A stretch of DNA of 7,326 bases from a bacterium (GCA_025057335.1 JANWXG010000131.1:1-7326), one strand, 5' to 3'; positions 1-5,968 are shown, numbered from the stretch's first letter. Numbers and translations: made by a program. The notes: generated from the sequence alone by a model not told the origin.

Positions 1-22
1 ATGCCAACGCGGAGAAGGCAAG

Positions 23-1336
23 GTGCGCAAACGAGCCCGCTATGCGCTGTTTCTCATCGTGACTGTCGCTGTTATGCTGGTCGCCCTCCGGTGGTGGCAA
101 TCGCCACGCCTTGACCGCTCCACTCCCGCCACGCAGGGCGCGTGCACCCTTCGGAGAGTATACGTCGCAAAGGACGAGTACTCCACCTTCCGCCCCGCCA
201 GAGGCATCGTGTTGGAGTTGGAGGTAGCACAGACTTCCCTGACGACTCGTCCCTACGCGCTTCCCCTGCGCGTGGTCACCGCCGATGGAGCAGAGGAAAT
301 CGTCGAGGCGGTGGAAGTCTGGCACGCACAGCCGCCTCGAGGGGGATGGCAGGCTCTGCGCTACTGGGTTGCCTCCTGGTTTCGCCTCGCGGGCGAGCGC
401 CCACCCCTCGTCCGCGCCTACATCCCCCTCGCTTACCCCTCCTCCACGCCATATCTGGACGTGTCTGCGCCGGCGTCCGTCGCGCAGGGCGGCTACTGGC
501 GGATAGTGAACCTCCCGCGCGCGAAGCACGCCCTCCCGCCCCCCGTGCAGGTAGCAGACCGCTTCGGATGCAAAGACTTCGAGATACGAGCGCACGTTTG
601 CTCCGAGCCCGCTTCCCTCAGCTCGAGCGAAGCGCCTTCCGTGCAAGTCATCATGGACGTGCAGGTGAAGCATCCTCCTGCCCCCAACCTGAAGTTTTTC
701 GTAGCGCTAAAGGGCGTGACGCCAGAGTGGGCTCCTGCCGTGCCCCTGCTGCCGCGTGAGGAGTTGGTCAGCCAGGACGTGGTCACCGCTTGCACCGCCC
801 GCACGGTGCATCTGCTACGCCTGCCCTTCTACGGGGGTCAGAGGTCTCTCCGTCTGGAGTGCGAGGGATGGCTAGCGCGTGAGGAGAAGGACATGCGCGT
901 GTTGCGGCTGCCTGTGCAGCGCATCACCACCGCCAGCGGGAGCAGCCTACTGGTGATTGCTCCGCCACAGCGGACGGTAGTGCACTTGCCTGGTGGCTCC
1001 GTGACGCTCCCCGGGGTCGCCGAGCTGGCGCAGCTGCCTGAGGCGCAGGCGCTCTCGCCCTGTGACAGGCGCGCGTTCCTCTTCTACCAGAAGGAGCTCC
1101 GCTCGCCGCATGGGGCGCACTCGCTGGATGTAGTCGCGGTGCTGCCTCAGCCGGGCGGGGCAGGCAGGTCGTTCCCCGCGCAGAGCCAGTTGGGCGGAGC
1201 GGCGGAACGCATCGCCGTGACGCTCCCCTCCGCGAAGGCGCTGCCACGCGAGGTGCTCGTTTACCTGTGGGGCGGCAGGGAGGTGTGGCGGAGCACGAAA
1301 CACTCGTTCACACTCACTCTGCAGGTAAAAAAATAA
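23..1336 (+). CDS. Membrane-anchored hypothetical exported protein (437 aa)
   Basis: I do not recognise this protein. It starts with GTG; a strong Shine-Dalgarno sequence (GGAGAAGG, 11-18) lies just upstream, which supports this start even though the frame stays open to the window edge. Residues 2-6 are basic (RKRAR) and residues 8-23 form one hydrophobic helix, so it looks like an uncleaved signal anchor or a signal peptide with the remaining ~410 residues outside the cytoplasm. No lipobox is visible. The rest is rich in V, L, P and short beta-like stretches, with six cysteines (41, 183, 193, 257, 280, 347) that could form disulfides. Three stretches begin with a cysteine followed by alternating hydrophobic strands (from 41, 183 and 347), perhaps diverged beta-sandwich modules, but this is weak. 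No catalytic motif is seen. The stop codon lies inside the A-tract of a terminator for the opposite strand. The coding call is firm; the function is unknown. Confidence 0.8.
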   Translation: MRKRARYALFLIVTVAVMLVALRWWQSPRLDRSTPATQGACTLRRVYVAKDEYSTFRPARGIVLELEVAQTSLTTRPYALPLRVVTADGAEEIVEAVEVWHAQPPRGGWQALRYWVASWFRLAGERPPLVRAYIPLAYPSSTPYLDVSAPASVAQGGYWRIVNLPRAKHALPPPVQVADRFGCKDFEIRAHVCSEPASLSSSEAPSVQVIMDVQVKHPPAPNLKFFVALKGVTPEWAPAVPLLPREELVSQDVVTACTARTVHLLRLPFYGGQRSLRLECEGWLAREEKDMRVLRLPVQRITTASGSSLLVIAPPQRTVVHLPGGSVTLPGVAELAQLPEAQALSPCDRRAFLFYQKELRSPHGAHSLDVVAVLPQPGGAGRSFPAQSQLGGAAERIAVTLPSAKALPREVLVYLWGGREVWRSTKHSFTLTLQVKK

Positions 1337-1353
1337 CCGCCTTTCTCAGGCGG
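1327..1353 (-). terminator. Intrinsic terminator for the minus strand (downstream of galT)
   Basis: A perfect 6-bp stem, CCGCCT (1337-1342) and AGGCGG (1348-1353), encloses a 5-nt loop. Read on the minus strand, the hairpin is followed directly by TTATTTTTTT, a classic U-tract. It lies about 125 nt past the galT stop and overlaps the stop codon of the convergent gene. On the plus strand no T-tract follows, so it should work mainly for galT transcripts. Confidence 0.7.
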
Positions 1354-1387
1354 TGTGCGGACTGCTGTCATCTGTGCCGCAAAAGGG

Positions 1388-1441
1388 AGGGCTTTCCCTC
1401 AATCGAGCTGCCGTCACTTTTACTGACGCAGGGAAAGCCCT
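1388..1441. terminator. Long inverted repeat with nested hairpin, possible bidirectional terminator
   Basis: Two perfect 12-nt arms (AGGGCTTTCCCT at 1388-1399 and its complement at 1430-1441) enclose 30 nt. That loop contains a second stem, CGTCA (1412-1416) with TGACG (1424-1428). On the plus strand six Ts follow 11 nt after the stem (1453-1458); on the minus strand CCCTTTT follows. It sits between convergent genes, so a transcription barrier in both directions is the simplest reading. The distance to the T-tract makes the plus-strand activity uncertain. Confidence 0.45.
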
Positions 1442-1477
1442 GATGTTACAACTTTTTTCACCACTTTGCTCCCCATT

Positions 1478-2452
1478 TCACAATCTCGCCAGCGCCTCAC
1501 GCAGCGCCGCAGCCGTCTCCTCCGCCAGTGTGTCGTTGATGAAGGTGCCCGCCTGCTCGGAGCCTGCCAGATACTTCAGCTTGTCGCGCGTGCGGTTGAA
1601 GGGGTAGAACTCCACATGGAAGTGGTACGAAGGGCTATTGACCTCTCTGGCGGGCGACTGGTGTAGCAACATGATGTAGGGGATGGACAGCTCCCACAGA
1701 TGGCGCAGGGTGCGCGTGACAGTAGAGAGCATCTCCGCCAGCGCCCAACGTTCTTCCCAGCTCATCTCGGGTAGCGTGCCCACATGGCGCAAGGGCATCA
1801 CGTGCACCTCGTACGGGAAGCGGGCGAAGAAGGGCACAAACGCCACAAAACGCTCGTTGCGTGTGAGCAGGCGTCGCCCGTCCTCCATCTCCTGCTCCAT
1901 CACCGCGCAAAACAGGCATTTGCCCTGCTGCTCGAAGTAGCTCCGCGCGGAGGTCACCTCCTTCTCCAGCAGGGGCGGCAGGAAGGGATAAGCGTATATC
2001 TGCCCATGCGGATGAGGGATGGTCACGCCAATCTCTTTGCCCTTGTTCTCGAAGATGAGCACGTACTGCACAAAGGGATAGCTGGACAGCTCTTCGTAGC
2101 GGTCAGTCCACACCTCCACCAGTTTGGCAATCTGCTGCACGGAGAGGTCTGCCATCTCCCCCTCGTGCTGGGGCGTGTATAGCACCACTTCGCAAATCCC
2201 CTGCGCGGGCATCACGGGGGTCAGCTCCGTGCCTTCCACCGCAGGCTCTGGCGCCTGGCGCTGCAGGGAAGGGAAACGGTTCTCGAAGACCACGATGTCG
2301 TAGTCAGGGTACGGCACCTCGGTTTCGATACTGCCTGGGCGGGTTGGGCAGAGCGGGCAATACTCCTTGGGCGGCAGGAAGGTGCGTTCCTGGCGGTGTG
2401 TTGCCGTAATCACCCACTGTTGCAGATAGGGATGCCAGCGCAGTTCAGACAT
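1478..2452 (-). CDS. galT: Galactose-1-phosphate uridylyltransferase (GalT)
   Basis: GalT exchanges UMP between UDP-glucose and galactose-1-phosphate, giving UDP-galactose and glucose-1-phosphate in the Leloir pathway (cytoplasm). The active-site HPHGQ motif is present; its second His (residue 149 from the chosen start) should be the uridylylated nucleophile. CPLC (32-35), the His in TPQH (96) and the first His of HPH match the zinc ligands of the E. coli enzyme. A second pair, CLFC (179-182), is of the kind seen in the HIT superfamily. The C-terminal HFHVEFYP and the AGSEQAGTFIND stretch fit the bacterial/archaeal type. Where E. coli has HAHFYP, this protein has HVEFYP, so one metal-ligand His is replaced by Glu. 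At 324 aa it is slightly shorter than E. coli GalT (348 aa). Two in-frame ATGs exist (2458 and 2452). GGAGG lies 3 nt before the first and 9 nt before the second, so I chose the second. It stands alone, divergent from the CBS gene, with no other gal gene nearby. Confidence 0.93.
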   Translation of the reverse strand: MSELRWHPYLQQWVITATHRQERTFLPPKEYCPLCPTRPGSIETEVPYPDYDIVVFENRFPSLQRQAPEPAVEGTELTPVMPAQGICEVVLYTPQHEGEMADLSVQQIAKLVEVWTDRYEELSSYPFVQYVLIFENKGKEIGVTIPHPHGQIYAYPFLPPLLEKEVTSARSYFEQQGKCLFCAVMEQEMEDGRRLLTRNERFVAFVPFFARFPYEVHVMPLRHVGTLPEMSWEERWALAEMLSTVTRTLRHLWELSIPYIMLLHQSPAREVNSPSYHFHVEFYPFNRTRDKLKYLAGSEQAGTFINDTLAEETAAALREALARL

Positions 2453-2461
2453 CAGCATAAG

Positions 2462-2466
2462 CCTCC
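2462..2466 (-). promoter_or_regulatory. Shine-Dalgarno of galT (decides the start)
   Basis: GGAGG on the minus strand lies 9 nt before the ATG at 2452 but only 3 nt before the in-frame ATG at 2458. The spacing favours 2452, which removes two residues from the longer reading. Confidence 0.7.
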
Positions 2467-2499
2467 ATGTAGTTCATCTTCTCGCGTACGGGAGGGAAT

Positions 2500-2523
2500 G
2501 GCTCGGCAGGAGCCTCGCCCTCC
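2500..2523 (-). repeat. REP-like element, type C
   Basis: Read on the minus strand it is GGAG followed by a 20-nt imperfect palindrome with arms GGCGAGGC and GCCGAGCC around TCCT: three outer pairs, two mismatches, three inner pairs. The same type recurs at 2631, 2730, 2829, 5716, 5823 and 5980. It lies about 45 bp upstream of the galT start. Confidence 0.7.
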
Positions 2524-2558
2524 AGATTGGATGAGGTCATGCTCCCCCATGCGCTTGC

Positions 2559-2617
2559 GGATGCGACAGAGCGCATCCCTCCAAGCCAACTCTGGAGGGT
2601 CGCGCTCCGTCGCGACC
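2559..2617. repeat. Inverted pair of REP-like elements, types B and A
   Basis: Type B (minus strand, 2559-2582) is GGAG followed by arms GGATGCG and CGCATCC around a 6-nt loop. Type A (plus strand, 2594-2617) is GGAG followed by arms GGTCGCG and CGCGACC around CTCCGT. Both stems are perfect 7-bp helices. The two GGAG ends face each other across 11 nt. A and B differ by two base pairs that change on both sides of the stem, while the tetranucleotide and most of the loop stay the same. Confidence 0.75.
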
Positions 2618-2862
2618 ACACAAATCGGACAGCTCAGCAGGAGCCTCGCCCTCCAGAGCAGCTGACGGAACGCATTCCCACAAACCAACTCTGGAGGGTC
2701 GCGCTCCGTCGCGACCACGCAAATCGGACGGCTCGGCAGGAGCCTCGCCCTCCAGAGCAGCTGACGGAACGCATTCCCACAAACCGACTCTGGAGGGTCG
2801 CGCTCCGTCGCGACCACACAAATCGGACAGCTCAGCAGGAGCCTCGCCCTCCAGAGCAGCTG
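2590..2862. repeat. 99-bp tandem repeat, 2.75 copies
   Basis: Units start at 2590, 2689 and 2788; the third stops after 75 bp at 2862. Copies 1 and 3 are identical over those 75 bp, and copy 2 differs at three positions there. Each full unit contains a type A element, an inverted type C element and a decayed type B remnant. The ends CTCTGGAGGG and CCCTCCAGAG form a perfect 10-bp inverted repeat around the A and C elements. The near-identity points to recent duplication or ongoing homogenisation. Confidence 0.9.
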
Positions 2863-2888
2863 GAGGCTTGCGCTGCGTAATGCACTGC

Positions 2889-3077
2889 GGATGCGACGGA
2901 GCGCATCCCTCCAAAACGTCTTTGAACGGGCGTGCTTCCTTGTGCGTCTACGGATGCGACAGAGCGCATCCCTCCAACACGTCTCTGGACGGGCGTGCTT
3001 CCTTGTGCGCCTGCGGATGCGACGGAGCGCATCCTTCCCAACTATCTCTGGAGGGGCGCGCTCCGTCGCAACTACGC
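2889..3077. repeat. 63-bp tandem repeat, two copies plus a diverged third
   Basis: Units start at 2889, 2952 and 3015. Copies 1 and 2 differ at six of 63 positions. Each begins with a type B palindrome (GGATGCG, loop ACRGAG, CGCATCC). The second half of copies 1 and 2 looks like a decayed type A element. Copy 3 carries a better-preserved A element (3050-3073), so it has the same B-then-inverted-A layout as 2559-2617. The 63-bp unit is thus probably a tandemly duplicated inverted pair. Confidence 0.85.
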
Positions 3078-3211
3078 AAACTGGCAGCCGCCGCTCTCAC
3101 CGCTCATTTAGCAGACTCTGCGCCCAATCCCTTCTCCCCGGGCAGGGATGCGCGCCCCCGGAGCGGAAACTATACGTGCCTATCAGGCGGAGAAGTGAGG
3201 CAAGAAGAACC

Positions 3212-3655
3212 ATGCGTGTGCTGGAGCTGATGCATACTCACGTGGTGACGGTGCAACCGGAGGACACCCTGCGCGACGCAGTGGACAAGATGGACCTCTA
3301 CCAGGTCAGCGGACTGCCTGTCGTGGACGACGAGGGACGGCTTGTGGGTGTCATTACAGAGCATGACATCATCCGTGAATTGCTTCCGCAGCGCGGTGAG
3401 ACACAGACGGAAGAGAGCTACCGCGCCGAGTGGCTCGACCTGCGGACGCGCGCGGCGCGCGTGCGCGGGATGCTGGTCAAGCAGGCGATGACCCACAACG
3501 TCATCGCCGTCGACGAGAACACGGACGTGCTGGAAGCCGCGGCGATTATGCTGCAGAAGAAGGTCAAACGCCTGCCAGTGACCGCCGAGGGCAAGCTAGT
3601 GGGCATCATCAGCCGCATTGACATCTGCCAGGCAGTACTGGAAGACCGTTTGTGA
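3212..3655 (+). CDS. Two-CBS-domain protein (Bateman module), putative adenosyl-ligand sensor
   Basis: This 147-aa protein is essentially two CBS domains, residues ~7-59 and ~92-146, joined by a charged linker. The first contains SGLPVVDDEGRLVGVITEHDI, the second KRLPVTAEGKLVGIISRIDI. Both end in the (S/T)-x-x-D motif (T49-D52 and S134-D137) that contacts the ribose of adenosine ligands such as AMP, ATP or AdoMet in this family. There is no signal peptide or catalytic domain, so a cytoplasmic regulatory role is likely. I chose ATG 3212 because it begins the domain directly; the frame is open upstream, but that part is translated repeat DNA. The Shine-Dalgarno is modest (GTGAGG, 3195-3200, about 11 nt away). 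It is followed after 9 nt by a homocysteine methyltransferase gene, which suggests a shared transcript. Its ligand cannot be read from the sequence. Confidence 0.88.
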   Translation: MRVLELMHTHVVTVQPEDTLRDAVDKMDLYQVSGLPVVDDEGRLVGVITEHDIIRELLPQRGETQTEESYRAEWLDLRTRAARVRGMLVKQAMTHNVIAVDENTDVLEAAAIMLQKKVKRLPVTAEGKLVGIISRIDICQAVLEDRL

Positions 3656-3664
3656 GGTGCGGAT

Positions 3665-4534
3665 ATGGACTGGTATGGGCAGGTCACGTCCGGGCGTCGG
3701 CTCGTCTCCGACGGGGCGATGGGCACGATGCTACAGTCGTTGGGTCTGGAACCCGGACAGTGCCCCGAGTGGTGGAATCTCCGCCATCCAGAGCGAGTGC
3801 AGGCGGTGCACCGCGCTTACCTAGAGGCGGGCGCGAACCTGTTGACCACCAACACCTTCGGGGGCAACCGCCTGCGCCTAGCGGCGCATGGTTTGGAGGC
3901 CAATCTGAGGGAGGTCAACCGTCGGGGAGTGGAACTAGCGCGTGAGGTAGCGGGCGAGCGCGCTGCCGTCATGGCATCGGTAGGACCGACGGGAGCGTTG
4001 ATGGAACCGTTTGGCGACCTGAGCGAAGAGCAGGCGTTCGAGGTGTTCAGCGAGCAGATAGAAGCACTGCGGCAGGGCGGCGCCGATACCGTGATTCTGG
4101 AGACCTTCATGGCGCTGGAGGAGATTGTAGCAGCGCTGCGCGCGGCGAAGGCGCAGGGGATGCGCGTCATCGCCAGTATGAGTTTCGGCGCGGGCGAGCG
4201 CACGATGATGGGCGTGACGCCAGAACAGGCGGCGACCACGCTAGTCGCAGAGGGCGCATTGGTAGTGGGCGCTAACTGCAGCACGGGGGCGCAGGAGATG
4301 GTGCCTGTCATCCAGCGGATGCGCGCCGTGGTCTCTGTGCCGCTCATCGCCCAGCCCAACGCGGGCATGCCCACCCTTATCGAGGGCAAGGCGGTCTACA
4401 CGCAGAAGCCCGAGGAGATGGCGGCGTTTGTGCCGCAGTTCGTGCAAGCAGGGGCGAACATCGTCGGCTCCTGCTGCGGTTCCACCCCCGATTTCACTCG
4501 CGCGATTGCGCAGGCGCTGGCTTCGCTCTCCTGA
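3665..4534 (+). CDS. Homocysteine S-methyltransferase family protein (stand-alone Hcy domain)
   Basis: The protein is a 289-aa TIM-barrel Hcy-binding domain that should transfer a methyl group to homocysteine to make methionine. DGAMGTMLQ (16-24), the TTNTFGGN stretch (61-68) and the GPTG motif (107-110) are typical of the MetH N-terminal module. The three zinc-binding cysteines are all present: C205 in GANC and C270-C271 in GSCCGSTP, so it is probably catalytically competent. It lacks the folate-, cobalamin- and AdoMet-binding modules of full MetH (about 1,200 aa), so the methyl donor must come from a separate protein or a small molecule. Candidates are a split MetH, S-methylmethionine, betaine or another methyl compound. 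The start overlaps a Shine-Dalgarno (GAGGT, 3654-3658) that includes the A of the preceding stop codon, so translation is likely coupled to the CBS gene. Donor specificity is not determinable here. Confidence 0.92.
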   Translation: MDWYGQVTSGRRLVSDGAMGTMLQSLGLEPGQCPEWWNLRHPERVQAVHRAYLEAGANLLTTNTFGGNRLRLAAHGLEANLREVNRRGVELAREVAGERAAVMASVGPTGALMEPFGDLSEEQAFEVFSEQIEALRQGGADTVILETFMALEEIVAALRAAKAQGMRVIASMSFGAGERTMMGVTPEQAATTLVAEGALVVGANCSTGAQEMVPVIQRMRAVVSVPLIAQPNAGMPTLIEGKAVYTQKPEEMAAFVPQFVQAGANIVGSCCGSTPDFTRAIAQALASLS

Positions 4535-4633
4535 ACAGGTATTCTTCTCAGCAGAGCGGGGGAAGACGCAAGCCGACAATGTAGCTGGGATGGCGCAGGC
4601 GGTAGAGCAGACATCGCCATCCGTGAGGAAGAT

Positions 4634-5596
4634 ATGGCAAAACTGCTGGGGCGTCTCTCCCTGCGCAAACGGTTGTTTCTCGGTGTCTCCCTGTGCGTGC
4701 TGGTAGCTCTAGGGTTGCACGCCACCGTCGTGCACCACCAGATTGTGCCTGTGATGCAAGCAGCGGGGATGCCCAGCAGCGCGATCCAGCAGGTATCGCG
4801 CCGTATCATCCTGTACTCCTTGCTCCCCACTTTGATGGCGAGCCTTACCCTAACGTTGCTCGTCGTGCTGCTGCAGATGTATCCTGTGGTGTTACTCATG
4901 CGTCGACTGACCGCTGCAGCGCACGCTATTGCCAGCGGGCAGTTCCACCACCGCGTACAGCCGCCGCGCTGGGTGCCCAGTGACCTGCGCCTGTTCGTGG
5001 AGAGCTTCAACCTGATGGCAAACCAGCTGGAGCAGTACGCCCTGATGCAGAAACAGCAACAGCAGGATCTGCAACAGCGCAACGAGCTGCTCGAGCGCCT
5101 CTCGGTGACAGACCCGCTGACGCAGGTGGGCAACCACCGGGCGTTTCAGGAGCACCTCCATGCGCAGATTAGCCTCGCTTGCCGAAAAGGCTTGCCCCTG
5201 TGCCTGATGCTTATTGATGTAGACCATTTCAAGCAGTACAACGACACCTACGGTCACCTACAAGGAGATGCCGTGCTGCGCGAGGTGGCGCGCCTGCTCA
5301 CTGAAAACACACGCACCTACGACTTCGTGGCGCGCTACGGCGGCGAGGAGTTCGCAGTTATCTTACCAGACACGGCAATCGAGACCGCACGGCAGGTAGC
5401 GGAGCGGGTGCGCCGCGTGATCGAGTCTCAGCCGTTCCCAAAAAGGCAGATGACCGTCAGCATTGGTATTGCCAGTTGGCGCGCGGGAGTAGACGCCAGT
5501 AGACTGATTCAGGAGGCGGACCAGGCGCTCTATCGGGCGAAGCGTGGCGGGCGTAATCGCGTGTGTGTTGCGGAGGCGAAAGAGGAGGCAGCTTAG
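4634..5596 (+). CDS. Membrane-bound HAMP-GGDEF diguanylate cyclase
   Basis: It makes the second messenger c-di-GMP from two GTP. Order of parts: transmembrane helix ~13-31, a short outside loop ~32-57, second helix ~58-82, a HAMP-like linker ~84-137, a Q-rich coiled coil ~134-157, then a GGDEF domain ~157-313. The catalytic motif is GGEEF (236-240), an active form. LIDVDHFKQYND (193-204) supplies metal and guanine contacts, and TDPLTQVGNHRAF (159-171) is the typical domain entry. The inhibitory I-site RxxD (R227-D230) sits five residues before GGEEF, so product feedback inhibition is likely. The outside loop is only about 25 residues, too small for a known sensor domain, so the input is unknown. 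The start ATG has GAGG 5 nt upstream. It follows the methyltransferase gene after 99 nt and may have its own promoter; no functional link is evident. Confidence 0.94.
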   Translation: MAKLLGRLSLRKRLFLGVSLCVLVALGLHATVVHHQIVPVMQAAGMPSSAIQQVSRRIILYSLLPTLMASLTLTLLVVLLQMYPVVLLMRRLTAAAHAIASGQFHHRVQPPRWVPSDLRLFVESFNLMANQLEQYALMQKQQQQDLQQRNELLERLSVTDPLTQVGNHRAFQEHLHAQISLACRKGLPLCLMLIDVDHFKQYNDTYGHLQGDAVLREVARLLTENTRTYDFVARYGGEEFAVILPDTAIETARQVAERVRRVIESQPFPKRQMTVSIGIASWRAGVDASRLIQEADQALYRAKRGGRNRVCVAEAKEEAA

Positions 5597-5690
5597 CAAG
5601 AGGTGAAGCACTTTTCCTGTAGATGCTGCCGAGGGGGAGTTTTGTCCCGGAGGGCACGCTTTCCATTGCGCCCGAATCGTCCCCGTTTTG

Positions 5691-5710
5691 CCTCCTCGTG
5701 AGCAGGGAGG
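5691..5710. repeat. Decayed C-rich hairpin
   Basis: CCTCC and GGAGG arms bracket a 10-nt centre that can pair only partly. It has the same length and ends as the perfect hairpin at 5782-5801, so it is probably a decayed copy. Confidence 0.4.
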
Positions 5711-5715
5711 AAGAC

Positions 5716-5776
5716 AACTCGACGGGAGCCTCGCCCTCCAGATGAACCTCGTGGAAGGCGAACCTCCCAGTGAGCC
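5716..5776. repeat. Inverted pair of type C REP-like elements
   Basis: A type C element on the minus strand (5716-5739) is followed by a decayed plus-strand copy (5753-5776). The decayed copy has GGAA instead of GGAG, but the end GAGCC and the middle CTCC are kept. Their tetranucleotide ends face each other, as in the pair at 2559-2617. Confidence 0.5.
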
Positions 5777-5781
5777 GATTT

Positions 5782-5801
5782 CCTCCCCGTTCACGGGGAG
5801 G
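5782..5801. repeat. Perfect hairpin, 8-bp stem with TTCA loop
   Basis: CCTCCCCG and CGGGGAGG flank the tetraloop TTCA. No T-tract follows on either strand, so it is not an obvious intrinsic terminator. A decayed relative lies at 5691-5710. Confidence 0.65.
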
Positions 5802-5822
5802 TCAAGTGGGGGGTATTCCAAC

Positions 5823-5846
5823 GGTTCGGCGGGAGCCTCGCCCTCC
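5823..5846 (-). repeat. REP-like element, type C
   Basis: Same layout as the copy at 2500-2523: GGAG on the minus strand followed by an imperfect 20-nt palindrome. The core GGAGCCTCGCCCTCCA (plus strand, 5832-5847) is identical to the copies in the first island. Confidence 0.65.
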
Positions 5847-5871
5847 AGTGGTCGGATGCACTTTCCCGCTC

Positions 5872-5894
5872 GTAGTGGCGCACGTCAGTGCGCC
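5872..5894 (+). repeat. GTAG-preceded hairpin (REP-like)
   Basis: GTAG (5872-5875) is followed by a perfect 7-bp stem, GGCGCAC (5877-5883) and GTGCGCC (5888-5894), with loop GTCA. A GTAG tetranucleotide 5' of a palindrome is the classic REP layout. The stem sequence is unrelated to types A-C, so this is a different family. Confidence 0.5.
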
Positions 5895-5896
5895 CC

Positions 5897-5968
5897 TGTC
5901 GTTCTGAGCGCAGCGAAGAATACTCGTCTTTCCTTTTGCGAAGGGGCTTCGCTCCGCTCAGCATGACA
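5897..5968. repeat. 72-bp imperfect inverted repeat
   Basis: Arms 5897-5918 and 5947-5968 are complementary at 19 of 22 positions. The left arm includes CTGAGCGCAGCGAAG and the right arm CTTCGCTCCGCTCAG. This resembles a palindromic intergenic element found in many bacterial phyla, often mistranslated as peptides like SERSE. That link rests on memory, not a search. Confidence 0.65.

Larger units (their letters stand above)
2459..3211. repeat. Intergenic repeat island between divergent galT and CBS genes
   Basis: This 753-bp stretch has no credible gene. Roughly 2500-3077 is a mosaic of short palindromic units in both orientations, detailed in separate entries. Long reading frames on both strands cross it only because the tandem periods are 99 and 63 bp, both multiples of three. 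The non-repetitive ends are short: about 40 bp next to galT and about 130 bp next to the CBS gene. The promoters of both genes must lie in these ends or in the repeats. I see no convincing -35/-10 pair; TATACG at 3171-3176 is the only -10-like hexamer near the CBS gene. Confidence 0.85.

Noticed and set aside
1..114. Tail of an upstream gene in frame 1, ending at TGA 112-114
   Set aside because: It would overlap the well-supported gene starting at 23 by about 90 nt and has no recognisable protein sequence; a chance open frame is more likely.
2452..3041. Several open frames of 60-125 codons on both strands across the repeat island
   Set aside because: The 99- and 63-bp periods are multiples of three, so repeated sequence stays open in several frames. 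The products are repeated low-complexity peptides without ribosome-binding sites or domains.
2490..3085. CRISPR array
   Set aside because: Units are tandem and contiguous, with no unique spacers of regular length, no cas genes, and internal palindromes that themselves vary.
3148..3176. Promoter for the CBS gene using TATACG (3171-3176)
   Set aside because: No -35-like hexamer lies at suitable spacing, so it is too weak to list as a feature.
2891..3211. N-terminal extension of 107 residues on the CBS protein
   Set aside because: It translates the 63-bp repeats and unique leader DNA. The CBS domain begins right at the ATG at 3212.
3817..4389. 190-codon minus-strand frame opposite the homocysteine methyltransferase gene
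   Set aside because: It is an antisense shadow of a strongly conserved gene; the product is low complexity (A, S, R, P) with no domain or ribosome-binding site.
4575..4615. tRNA-like D-arm sequence (GGCGCAGGCGGTAGAGCA)
   Set aside because: The supposed D-stem does not pair, and no anticodon arm, T-arm or acceptor stem follows before the cyclase gene begins.
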